From Mycobacterium sp. (GTDB lineage: Bacteria > Actinomycetota > Actinomycetes > Mycobacteriales > Mycobacteriaceae): a stretch of DNA of 64,000 nucleotides. The notes beneath the pieces are model-generated. The model ran no database searches and had not been told where the DNA came from. It worked only from the letters and a program-made list of their open reading frames with translations. Of the stretch, positions 39,516 through 48,749 are shown one piece after another. Both the position numbers and the translations under genes were made by a program. Position 1 is the first letter of the stretch, and each line of letters starts with the position of its first letter. The stretch is taken from positions 24,030 through 88,029 of the forward strand of contig NZ_JAFBAR010000107.1 in the NCBI RefSeq assembly GCF_019247635.1. Direction: 5' to 3'.

Positions 39516-40514
39516 GCCGGCTTGCTCGCCGGCAAGCTCGCGGTGCTCGATGAGGTCGCGCATGCCTCCCGCACCCAGCCGTTCTCGAAACGACTGTGCC
39601 GTGTAGCCGACGGCGGTCGCGTCGGTGCGGGCGCGCACGGTGGCCGAACGTGGCATGTGGAACAGCACGCCGATTTCGCCGAAGTAGTCCCCGGCCCCGG
39701 CGACCTTGACCAATTCCTCACCGCCATCGGCCAATTCGCGCAGGATATCGAACTCACCTTCGGACACGATGTAGATCAGATCCCCCATCGTGCACTGCTC
39801 GAACAGCACTTCGCCGGCCTTCAGCCGCACGGTCTCCGGTGAACGGTTGGTCGACTCCTGCGCGGGCATCAGCTCGACCACGCGATCGGCCATCGGCAGT
39901 ATCCGGCTGTCGTGCGTCGCGACCACCACCACGTGGTCACCGTCGGCGAGTTCGCGGATCAGCCGCAGCACCTCCTCGACCTGAATGAAGTCCAGGTGCG
40001 CGGTCGGCTCGTCGGCCAGGATCAGCGGCGGATCCAACGCGATCGCACGGGCCACCGCGACCCGCTGCTGCTGTCCGCCGCTGAGGTCGCCGGGCCGATG
40101 TTTCATCCGATCACCAGGGTTGACCCGGTTCAGCAGTTCCTCGGCACGCTTGCGCGAGGCCGGGCGCGACATCCCGGCGGCCCGCAGCGGGATCATCACG
40201 TTCTCCAGCGCGGTCAGACTTGGCACCAGATTGAACGCCTGAAAGACGATGCCGACCTTGTCACGCCGATACTGCGCCAACGCGCCGCCGTCCAGGCGGG
40301 TGACTTCGATGCCGGCGAACTTGATCGTCCCCGACTTCGGCCGCAGGATGCCTCCCAGGCACGACAGTAGCGTGGTCTTGCCACACCCACTGGGCCCCAA
40401 CAATATTGCCAACGACCCCGCTTCCACTTCGAGACTCAACCCGTTGATGGGGCGCAGCGCGTAGCCACCGCTGGAGTACTCGACGACGAGTTCCTGAATG
40501 CTGAGATCGCCCAT
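39507..40514 (-). CDS. ABC transporter ATPase with C-terminal cyclic-nucleotide-binding domain (Rv0073-like), copy 1
   Basis: GPSGCGKTTLL, LSGGQQQRVAVARAI, ILADEPTAHLD; C-terminal cNMP-like GEVLFEQCTMGDLIYIVSEGEFDILRE...GDYFGEIGVLFHMPRSATVRARTD. Confidence 0.9.
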   Translation of the reverse strand: MGDLSIQELVVEYSSGGYALRPINGLSLEVEAGSLAILLGPSGCGKTTLLSCLGGILRPKSGTIKFAGIEVTRLDGGALAQYRRDKVGIVFQAFNLVPSLTALENVMIPLRAAGMSRPASRKRAEELLNRVNPGDRMKHRPGDLSGGQQQRVAVARAIALDPPLILADEPTAHLDFIQVEEVLRLIRELADGDHVVVVATHDSRILPMADRVVELMPAQESTNRSPETVRLKAGEVLFEQCTMGDLIYIVSEGEFDILRELADGGEELVKVAGAGDYFGEIGVLFHMPRSATVRARTDATAVGYTAQSFRERLGAGGMRDLIEHRELAGEQAGSA

Positions 40515-40518
40515 CGCC

Positions 40519-41568
40519 CTACGGGCCTCCAAACGCCAGCGCGGGATCGACGGCTACCGCGCGCCGCAGTCCGGCGACGCTGGCCAACAAGCCAATGACG
40601 ATCGCGACCACCGGCAGCACCAGGTAGGCGCCGGTCGGAACCACAACGAGCATCGGGAACAGCGGGGCGAGCAGCTGGGCAAGGATGACGCCCACTACCG
40701 CGGCGAGCAGGGTGACGACAAGCGCCTGCAGCGCGAGTCCCACCAGAATCGAGCGCGTCGGAACACCGATCGCCTTGAACACCGCAAAGTCGCGCAATCG
40801 CTCGAGCGCGGAGAGGTACACCACCGAACCGACAATCAGCACCGCCACGATCCACAGCAACAGGGCGATGATCGTGATCGCATCGACCGCAACCTGCAAC
40901 GGACGCATCAGGTCGGTGACACCGCCGGATCGGGCGACCATCTGATAACCCTGGGGGAGTTCCCTTGGCGTGCCACGGATTCCGATCGAGGTGACCATCG
41001 GCTGACCGTTGTACGCCAGTTGCTGCAACCCTTCGGTCGTGAGGAAGATGTTGGGCATCTTGGCCAATGCGGTGGAGTTCGGCACGATGCCGACGATCCG
41101 CAAGATGCGCGCACCAACCTGCACATCCTCACCGACGTGTCGGCCCAGTGTGCTCGACACCGCGACCTCGTCCGGCGATGACGGCGCGCGACCCTCCGAG
41201 ACGCGCGGCATCCCTGGTCCGTGCTCTGGGGCGCCGAAGGCCGTGGTGTTGCGTGTCGCGCTGCCTTCCCTGATCGTCGACGCCGCGGTGGCCAACGGCG
41301 CCGCGGCGTCGACGCCGGGTTCGGTTGTCACTCGGGCCAGGTCGACCGGCGCGAATGGTGTCGAGCCCAGGAAGGGTCCGGCGGCACCGGCTTTGACCAC
41401 GAACGCGTCGACGCCCATCGAATCGACAGTGCGCTCGGCCTCGACCCGAAAGCCGTTCGCGAGTCCGGTCAGCACGAGCGTCATCGCGAACACCAATCCG
41501 GTGCTGATGATCGCGATCACCAAGCGCCGCCGCCGCCATTGCATGTCGCGCAACGCCGCGAAAAGCAT
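40519..41568 (-). CDS. FtsX/MacB-like ABC transporter permease (Rv0072-like), copy 1
   Basis: N-terminal TM, large extracytoplasmic domain, three C-terminal TM segments (FtsX topology). Confidence 0.87.
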   Translation of the reverse strand: MLFAALRDMQWRRRRLVIAIISTGLVFAMTLVLTGLANGFRVEAERTVDSMGVDAFVVKAGAAGPFLGSTPFAPVDLARVTTEPGVDAAAPLATAASTIREGSATRNTTAFGAPEHGPGMPRVSEGRAPSSPDEVAVSSTLGRHVGEDVQVGARILRIVGIVPNSTALAKMPNIFLTTEGLQQLAYNGQPMVTSIGIRGTPRELPQGYQMVARSGGVTDLMRPLQVAVDAITIIALLLWIVAVLIVGSVVYLSALERLRDFAVFKAIGVPTRSILVGLALQALVVTLLAAVVGVILAQLLAPLFPMLVVVPTGAYLVLPVVAIVIGLLASVAGLRRAVAVDPALAFGGP

Positions 41569-41612
41569 GCATAGACGCTACCGCCGCCGCCCCGTTCTGG
41601 GCAGGGTGAATT

Positions 41613-42605
41613 TCACTCGCTGGCAAGCTCGCGGTGCTCGATCACCTCGCGCATGCCTCCCGCACCCAGCCGTTCTCGAAACGACTGTGCCGTGTAGCCG
41701 ACGACGGTCGCGTCGGTGCGAGCACGCGCGGTCGCCGAGCGCGGCAGGTGAAACAGCACCCCGATCTCACCGAAGTAGTCTCCCCGTCGGGCTACCCGCA
41801 CCAATTCCTCGCCGCCATCGGTCAATTCGCGCGCGATCTCGAATTCACCTTCGGACACCACGTAGATCAGATCGCCCATCGTGGATTGTTCGAACAGCAC
41901 CTCGCCGGCCTTCAGCCGCACGGTCTCCGGTGGCCGATTCGTCGACTCGTAGGCCGGCATCAGTTCGACCACGCGATCGGCCATCGGCAGTATCCGGCTG
42001 TCATGCGTCGCGACCACCACCACGCGGTCACCGTCGGCGAGTTCACGGATCAGCCGCAGCACCTCCTCGACCTGAATGAAGTCCAGGTGCGCGGTCGGCT
42101 CGTCGGCCAGGATCAGCGGCGGATCCAACGCGATCGCACGGGCCACCGCGACCCGCTGCTGCTGCCCGCCGCTGAGGTCGCCGGGCCGATGTTTCATCCG
42201 ATCACCAAGGTTGACCCGGTTCAGCAGTTCCTCGGCACGCTTGCGCGAGGCCCCGCGCGACATCCCGGCCGAGCGCAGCGGGATCATCACGTTCTCCAGC
42301 GCGGTCAGACTCGGCACCAGATTGAACGCCTGAAAGACGATGCCGACCTTGTCGCGCCGGTACTTCGCCAGGGCGCGTCCGTCGAGGGTGGTGATGTCGA
42401 GATCGTCGAATTTGATCGCCCCCGACTTCGGCCGCAGGATGCCGCCGATACAGGACAGCAGCGTCGTCTTCCCGCAGCCACTGGGCCCCAGCAGGATCAC
42501 CAATGACCCGGCACCCACATCGAGGTTCAAGCCGTTGATCGGGCGCAGCGCATAGCCGCCGCTCGAGTACTCGACGACGAGTTCCTCAATGCTGAGATCG
42601 CCCAT
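41613..42605 (-). CDS. ABC transporter ATPase with C-terminal cyclic-nucleotide-binding domain, copy 2
   Basis: Very close paralog of 39507-40514 over its length. Confidence 0.9.
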   Translation of the reverse strand: MGDLSIEELVVEYSSGGYALRPINGLNLDVGAGSLVILLGPSGCGKTTLLSCIGGILRPKSGAIKFDDLDITTLDGRALAKYRRDKVGIVFQAFNLVPSLTALENVMIPLRSAGMSRGASRKRAEELLNRVNLGDRMKHRPGDLSGGQQQRVAVARAIALDPPLILADEPTAHLDFIQVEEVLRLIRELADGDRVVVVATHDSRILPMADRVVELMPAYESTNRPPETVRLKAGEVLFEQSTMGDLIYVVSEGEFEIARELTDGGEELVRVARRGDYFGEIGVLFHLPRSATARARTDATVVGYTAQSFRERLGAGGMREVIEHRELASE

Positions 42606-42608
42606 CGG

Positions 42609-43658
42609 CTAGGGACCTCCAAACGCCAGCGCGGGATCGACGGCGACTACCCGCCGCAGCCCGGCGAGGCTGGCCAGCAGGCCGATGAGGATCGCGACCA
42701 CAGGTAACGCCAGGTAGGCGTAGCTGGGCACCGCGACAACCATCGGGAACAACGGCGCCAGCAGCTTCGAAAGGGCGACGCCGACCACCGCCGCGAACAG
42801 CGAGACGACCAGCGCCTGCAGCGCCAGACCCGCCATGATCGAGTGCGTCGGCGTGCCGATCGCCTTGAACACGGCAAAGTCGCGCAGCCGTTCGAGCGCG
42901 GACAGGTATACCACCGACCCGACGATCAGCACCGCCACGATCCACAGCAGGACGGCCACGATCGAGATCGAATTCACGGCGACCTTCAACGGCCGCAGCA
43001 GATCGTTGACCGCGCCCGTTCGATCGAAGGTCTGATAACCATCCGGGAGTTGACGCGGCGCGCCGACGACCCCGATTGACGTCACGTTTGCCAAGCCGTT
43101 GTACGCAACTTGCTGCAGGCCCTCGGTCGTCAGGAAGATGTTTGGAATCTTGGCCAGGGCGGTCGAATCGGGCACGATGCCGACGATCTGCAGCGTGTGC
43201 GGACCGACCTCGATGGTCTCTCCGAGATTGCGGCCCAGCGCGCTCGATGCCGCAACCTCGCCCGGCCGCGACGGCGGCCGGCCCTCGGAGACCTCCGGCA
43301 TGCCGGGCCCGTGCTCGGGCGCGCCGAAGGCCGTCACGTTTCGTCCCGACGTACCTTCCTTCATGATCGTTCCGACGCATGCCAACGGTGCCGCAGCGAC
43401 GACGCCCGGTTCAGCGGCGACGCGAGCCAGTCCGTTGTCGGGGAACGGCGTCGAACCCAGGAATGGTCCGGCCGCTCCAGCCTTGACCACGAATACGTCG
43501 ACGCCCAGCGAATCGACGGTGCGCCTGGCCTCGACCCGGAAGCCGTTGGCGAGCCCGGTCAGCACGAGCGTCATCGCGAACACCAGGGCGGTGCTGACGA
43601 TCGCGATCACCAGGCGCCGCTTTCGCCACTGCATATCGCGCAACGCAGCAAAGAGCAT
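42609..43658 (-). CDS. FtsX/MacB-like ABC transporter permease, copy 2
   Basis: Same length (349 aa) and layout as 40519-41568. Confidence 0.87.
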   Translation of the reverse strand: MLFAALRDMQWRKRRLVIAIVSTALVFAMTLVLTGLANGFRVEARRTVDSLGVDVFVVKAGAAGPFLGSTPFPDNGLARVAAEPGVVAAAPLACVGTIMKEGTSGRNVTAFGAPEHGPGMPEVSEGRPPSRPGEVAASSALGRNLGETIEVGPHTLQIVGIVPDSTALAKIPNIFLTTEGLQQVAYNGLANVTSIGVVGAPRQLPDGYQTFDRTGAVNDLLRPLKVAVNSISIVAVLLWIVAVLIVGSVVYLSALERLRDFAVFKAIGTPTHSIMAGLALQALVVSLFAAVVGVALSKLLAPLFPMVVAVPSYAYLALPVVAILIGLLASLAGLRRVVAVDPALAFGGP

Positions 43659-43737
43659 GGCGGTGACGTTACCGAGATCGCCACGTCCGCGACCAGGGTT
43701 TGTCTGCGTTTCTCGCGGTTTGGCACACTACTTCCGC

Positions 43738-44955
43738 ATGACCACCGAGATCCGCGTTCTCGACACAAATGACGACCTCGTCGCCGCCGCCAACGTGTTT
43801 CGCACCGCGATGGTCGGGTTCCCGCCCCTGTCGAACCTGCCCCCGGGTGGGATCACCACGTTGCTCGAGCCCGGTCGTACCGTCGGAGCGTTCGTTGACG
43901 GGCAACTCGTCGGCACCGCTGATGCCCAGACGAGTTCCTTGACGCTTCCGGGCGGTGCGGTCGTGCGCCACGCCGCGGTGACACACATCGGGGTGCTGCC
44001 GTCGTTCACCCGGAAAGGCATCGCCAACGGACTGGTGCGTCATCAGTTGGCGGACTTCGCTGCGCGCGGCGAGGTGGCCGCGACCCTGCGCGCGTCGGAA
44101 GCGACGATCTACGGACGGTACGGCTACGGCGTGGCGAGTTCGTCGCAGAGCGTGGAGGTTACGACGGCGCGCGCGGCGATGCGTCCGGATGTCGGGGCGG
44201 GCGGTCCGGTGCGTCTGCTCGACGCGGCCGAGGCGTGGGACGTCCTTCCCCGGATCTGCTCGGCGCATCGCCCGTCTCGACCGGGGACCATTGACCGGCC
44301 GGCGGCGTGGTGGCGGGGCCTACGGATGCGCACCGAATCATCTTTGGGGGCAAGTTATGTCGCGGTGCATGGCGAGCCGGGATCCGAGACGGGCTTCGCC
44401 AGGTACCACCCCGTGGGCACCGAGCAGTGGTTCATCAGCGACCAGCGCACCATCGTGGTCGAGGATTTCTTCGCGCCCACCGCGCAGGCCCACGTCGGGC
44501 TGCTACGCTTCCTGTTCGGGCTCGATCTGGTTGACCGCGTGATGTTTTGGATGCTGCCGCTCGACGACCCGCTGCCTTGGTTGCTGCTCGATCAGCGGGC
44601 GGCACGGGTCACCGGGATCCACGACGAGACGTGGCTGCGCGTCGTCGACGTGGGCGCCGCGCTGTCGGTGCGGGGTTACGCCGGAGAGGGCAGCATCATC
44701 GTTACGGTCGATGACCCTGTCTTGCAAAGCAATTCGGGTAGCTTCGTCATCACCGCCGACGGTGCCGAACCCACTGACCGGCCAGCACAGCTGCACGTCG
44801 GCATCGAGGGACTCGGCGCGGTGCTGCTGGGGGGCGCCAGCTGGCGCAGTCTGGCGGCCGCCGGGCTGGCCCGGGCCGACAACTCGGCGACGCTGGTCGC
44901 GGCCGATCGGCTGTTCGCGGTGCCCGAGGCGCCGCACGCGGGGTTCTATTTCTAA
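43738..44955 (+). CDS. eis: Eis-like GNAT N-acetyltransferase
   Basis: HIGVLPSFTRKGIANGLVRHQLADFAARGEVAATLRASEATIYGRYGYGVAS acetyl-CoA site; SCP2-like C-terminal part ending in Phe, as in the Eis family. Confidence 0.8.
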   Translation: MTTEIRVLDTNDDLVAAANVFRTAMVGFPPLSNLPPGGITTLLEPGRTVGAFVDGQLVGTADAQTSSLTLPGGAVVRHAAVTHIGVLPSFTRKGIANGLVRHQLADFAARGEVAATLRASEATIYGRYGYGVASSSQSVEVTTARAAMRPDVGAGGPVRLLDAAEAWDVLPRICSAHRPSRPGTIDRPAAWWRGLRMRTESSLGASYVAVHGEPGSETGFARYHPVGTEQWFISDQRTIVVEDFFAPTAQAHVGLLRFLFGLDLVDRVMFWMLPLDDPLPWLLLDQRAARVTGIHDETWLRVVDVGAALSVRGYAGEGSIIVTVDDPVLQSNSGSFVITADGAEPTDRPAQLHVGIEGLGAVLLGGASWRSLAAAGLARADNSATLVAADRLFAVPEAPHAGFYF

Positions 44956-45539
44956 ACCTGGGTTTCCTCTTGCGCGGGAACGGATTTAGCCGACCTGGTG
45001 GGCCAGATGGCCATGCGGTTGATCAGCCCGTCGCGCAGCACCAGGGTGTGGAACAGGACGGCGCACATGTGCGCGGTAAAGGTCAGGAAGAGCAGGAATG
45101 CGAACACGTTGTGGCACTCCCGCAGCACGGCGTAGACGTCGGTGCTACGCGGCGCGATGCCGGGTAGGCGAAAGGGCCCAAGCATGGTGATCGGGAGACC
45201 GGCGGCCGACAGGGTGGCCCAACCTATTAGCGGTTGCACGAAAAGCAGGAAATACAACAGATATTCCGACCCTGAGGCGATGCGACGCTCGAGGGGGCTC
45301 ATGGTGGCCAGGAACGGTGGCAGCCGGTGTGTGAGCCGGTTCGCCAGGCGCACCACGGCGAAGATCAGGATCAATACTCCCAGCGGCCGGTGGATGGCAA
45401 GCAACAGCGGGTAATAAGCCAACGACGCGATCATGGTGACGCCGATCAGCAGTTGCCCGATCACCATCGGGACCATCAGCCAGTGCAGGATCCGGGAAGG
45501 TACGGCGAAACGCGCCGTGGCAGCGGCCTTTTCCGTCAT
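44952..45539 (-). CDS. Cytochrome b561-type membrane protein
   Basis: Four TM segments with His residues (RILHWLMVPMVIGQLLIG, LAIHRPLGVLILIFAVVRLANR, HNVFAFLLFLTFTAHMCAVLFH). Confidence 0.85.
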   Translation of the reverse strand: MTEKAAATARFAVPSRILHWLMVPMVIGQLLIGVTMIASLAYYPLLLAIHRPLGVLILIFAVVRLANRLTHRLPPFLATMSPLERRIASGSEYLLYFLLFVQPLIGWATLSAAGLPITMLGPFRLPGIAPRSTDVYAVLRECHNVFAFLLFLTFTAHMCAVLFHTLVLRDGLINRMAIWPTRSAKSVPAQEETQV

Positions 45540-46696
45540 GACAGCACCTTGGCGACGTTGACCTCGCTGGGTGACTTGGGTTCCTCGGCGCGCCGGGTGA
45601 AGGAGCGCGCGTACACGGCCGAGCGGGCGGCCAGCAACGGGTCATCGGAGATGGTGATGCCGTCGGGCAGCACCGTCGGATCGAAGTTGATATCACGGGC
45701 GTTGCCCGCTTCCTCGGTCTGCACCGCGGTGATGGTGATGGTGCCGGCGTCGATGGTTCCCCGCGATTGCGGCCACGGTTTGGTGGCGTCGTTGGTCGGG
45801 TCGCCAGGCTCGCCGATCGTGAGGACCAGTCTCCAGTTCAACGGCTGCTTTGCCACCGTTCGGATCAGGTCGTCGAAAAGGTAGTCCTTGTCGACGGCCG
45901 ACGGGGCCACCTCGATAGTGGGGGCACCCTGCGGAATCATCGACCAGCGCACCCGGACGCTCGCCCCGGAGCGATTGGTGAAGTGAAAAGCGTTGAGCCC
46001 GTGGAACGTGCTGTCCACGAACCGGGGACTAGGCGGCGACTGCTTGATGATCTTCATGGCCGCGGCGGTCTCGGGATGCCGGTCAAGGAAGGCGGCCATC
46101 GTGGCGGGATCGGCCTTGCCGGTGTCGGACACGGGTTTGGACGCGAGCAGGCGCTCGTAGAAGCCTTGTGGGGTGCTGTCGGGGAAGACGGGAAGGTTGA
46201 TCATCGCCGTGCGCCACTGCTGACCGTTGGGGGTCTGCAACAGCAGCCCGAGGCCGCGGACCGTGTCGGCCTTGTCGGGCTGATCCGGCAGCCCGCCGCC
46301 CAGCGAGAACCGTCCGATCACCGGCACGTTGCCAACTTGGAAAACCGCCGCCCGGCACACCGCCGCGGCCGCCCCGTTGCTCGCGAAAGTCCCTGTGGCG
46401 CTAAGGCCCTTGGCATGATTGCGGCGAAACCCGTCGTGCCGGCCGTACACGCTTTCGAATCGATCGGTGAACCGGGACGGCGTCAGCGCCTCGGGTCGCA
46501 CCCAGCTTCCCGCATAGGCGAACCCGGCGACGTCGACCGCGGCAACACCACCGACGGCCGCCAGCCCCAGTAGCGCGCCACGCCGGGTCAGTGCGCCGAG
46601 GGCGGCGGATCGAGTGGATTTCGGTTCGGCGACTTCGTCATCCCGGCCGTCATCCTGCTCGTCATCCTGACCGGCGCGGTGCTCACCGGGCTCCAT
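45536..46696 (-). CDS. Catalase-family peroxidase (SrpA-like) with Tat-like leader
   Basis: TRRGALLGLAAVGGVAAVDVAGFAYA; FRRNHAKGLSATGTFASNGAAAAVCRAAVF...GNVPVIGRFSLGGGLPDQPD; NAFHFTNRSGASVRVRW. ATGA overlap with cytochrome b561. Confidence 0.87.
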   Translation of the reverse strand: MEPGEHRAGQDDEQDDGRDDEVAEPKSTRSAALGALTRRGALLGLAAVGGVAAVDVAGFAYAGSWVRPEALTPSRFTDRFESVYGRHDGFRRNHAKGLSATGTFASNGAAAAVCRAAVFQVGNVPVIGRFSLGGGLPDQPDKADTVRGLGLLLQTPNGQQWRTAMINLPVFPDSTPQGFYERLLASKPVSDTGKADPATMAAFLDRHPETAAAMKIIKQSPPSPRFVDSTFHGLNAFHFTNRSGASVRVRWSMIPQGAPTIEVAPSAVDKDYLFDDLIRTVAKQPLNWRLVLTIGEPGDPTNDATKPWPQSRGTIDAGTITITAVQTEEAGNARDINFDPTVLPDGITISDDPLLAARSAVYARSFTRRAEEPKSPSEVNVAKVLS

Positions 46697-46904
46697 GCCC
46701 ACCGTCCTTCCCGTGCGTGTCGAGCGCTGCAACGCAACACCCACCACGACGCGGCACAGCATTTGGTTCAATCGGCCCCGCTATATCGAAGCACCAGCGC
46801 CCAGCCTTGTCTCGGCTCGAAGTGCGCGAGTCGAGTCCCCCGGACCGACCGTTGAACCGTGCCGATTCGTTGACTCGCTGCGCCGTGGCGACTACCGTGA
46901 GGAC

Positions 46905-46927
46905 TTACGATACCGAACGTAGCGTAA
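46905..46927. promoter_or_regulatory. Imperfect palindrome upstream of the amidohydrolase (possible TetR-type operator)
   Basis: TTACG-a-TAC-cgaac-GTA-g-CGTAA. Confidence 0.35.
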
Positions 46928-46973
46928 TCCGCGCGTCGCGCGTCAGCAGCCCATGACGCCAAGGAGGACACCC

Positions 46974-48746
46974 ATGCTCGACCTGAAGATCACCGGTGGC
47001 ACTGTCGTCGACGGCACGGGTGCGGAGCGCTACCGCGCTGACATCGGCATCAAGGACGGCAAGATCGTCGACCTGGTTCGCCGCGGCGCCGACGACCGGG
47101 GACCGACCGGCTTGGACACGGCCGAAGCCGCTGAGACCATCGACGCGACGGGGCACGTGGTGGCCCCCGGCTTCGTCGACATCCACACCCACTACGACGG
47201 CCAGGTGAGCTGGGACAGCTCGCTCGAGCCGTCGAGCGGTCACGGGGTCACGACCGTCGTCACCGGCAACTGCGGTGTCGGGTTTGCCCCGGTGCGGCCC
47301 GGCAGCGAGCAGTGGCTGATCGAGTTGATGGAGGGTGTCGAAGACATTCCCGGCACCGCATTGACCGAGGGCATCACCTGGGCCTGGGAGAGCTATCCCG
47401 AGTACCTCGACGCAATCGGCAAGCAGAAGTTCGCCGTCGACGTCGGGAGCCAAGTCGCCCACGGAGCCGTCCGCGCCTATGCGATGGGCGAGCGCGGCGC
47501 GCGTAATGAGCCGGCCACGCCCGAGGACATCGCGGCAATGGGTCGCCTGGTGACCGAAGCGATCGAGGCCGGCGCGCTCGGCTTCTCGACATCGCGCACC
47601 CTGGGACACCGTGCGATGGACGGCGAACCCGTGCCGGGAACGTTCGCGGCCGAAGAGGAACTGTTCGGGCTCGGTCGCGCCATGGCGGCCGGCGGACAGG
47701 CGGTGTTCGAGCTGGCTCCGCAGGGAGCCGCGGGGGAGGACATCGTCGGTCCCAAAAAGGAACTCGACTGGATGCGGCGATTGGCCGGCGAAATCGACCG
47801 ACCGGTGTCGTTCGCCCTCATCCAGGTGGACGCGGACCCCAATCTGTGGCGAGAACAGTTGGACCTCTCCGCCGCCGCCCATGCGGCCGGCAGCCGGCTC
47901 TACCCGCAGGTCGCGGCGCGCCCGTTCGGCATGATGATCGGATTCCAGGGTCATCATGGCTTCAGCCATCGGCCGACCTACCGCCGGCTGAAGGCCGAAT
48001 GCAGCCGCCAGGAGCTGGCGCAGCGCCTGGCCGATCCGGCGGTCAAGGCCGCGATCCTGTCCGAAGACGACCTGCCCGCCGACCCGACCCAGCTCTTCGA
48101 CGGCATGTTCGCCCTGGTGCAGTACTCCCTGGGCCGGCTGTACGCGCTGGGCAATCCCCCGGACTACGAGCCCACTCCCGACCGCACCGTCGCCGCGATC
48201 GCCGACGCCCGGGGCGAGGACCCGCTGTCGACCCTGTACGACCTGATGTTGGAGCGGGATGCGACCGCCATGCTGATGCTGCCGCTGTTCAACTACGCCG
48301 ACGGCAACCACGACGCGATCCGCGAGATGATGCTGCATCCCGCGGGCGTGCTCGGGCTCTCCGACGGCGGCGCGCACTGCGGAATGATCTGCGACGCCTC
48401 CTACCCCACCTTCCTGCTGACGCACTGGGCACGCGACCGGCACCGGGGCGAGAAGCTGCCGCTGGAGTACGTGATCCGCAAGCAGTCGAAAGACACCGCG
48501 GACCTGTTCGGGTTGACGGACCGCGGCACGATCGAGCGCGGCAAGAAGGCCGACATCAATGTGATCGACATGAACGCGCTGACGCTGCACCCTGCGGCGA
48601 TGGCCTACGACCTGCCGGCCGGCGGAAACCGGATCCTGCAGGGCGCAAGCGGATACGCCGCGACGATCGTCAGCGGCACGGTGACGCGGCGCAAGGACGT
48701 CGACACCGGGGCGCGGCCCGGGCGGTTGGTGCGCGGGGCGCGGTAA
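46974..48746 (+). CDS. N-acyl-D-amino-acid deacylase/amidohydrolase family
   Basis: [57 protein letters not shown]. Confidence 0.9.
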   Translation: MLDLKITGGTVVDGTGAERYRADIGIKDGKIVDLVRRGADDRGPTGLDTAEAAETIDATGHVVAPGFVDIHTHYDGQVSWDSSLEPSSGHGVTTVVTGNCGVGFAPVRPGSEQWLIELMEGVEDIPGTALTEGITWAWESYPEYLDAIGKQKFAVDVGSQVAHGAVRAYAMGERGARNEPATPEDIAAMGRLVTEAIEAGALGFSTSRTLGHRAMDGEPVPGTFAAEEELFGLGRAMAAGGQAVFELAPQGAAGEDIVGPKKELDWMRRLAGEIDRPVSFALIQVDADPNLWREQLDLSAAAHAAGSRLYPQVAARPFGMMIGFQGHHGFSHRPTYRRLKAECSRQELAQRLADPAVKAAILSEDDLPADPTQLFDGMFALVQYSLGRLYALGNPPDYEPTPDRTVAAIADARGEDPLSTLYDLMLERDATAMLMLPLFNYADGNHDAIREMMLHPAGVLGLSDGGAHCGMICDASYPTFLLTHWARDRHRGEKLPLEYVIRKQSKDTADLFGLTDRGTIERGKKADINVIDMNALTLHPAAMAYDLPAGGNRILQGASGYAATIVSGTVTRRKDVDTGARPGRLVRGAR

Positions 48747-48749
48747 GCC

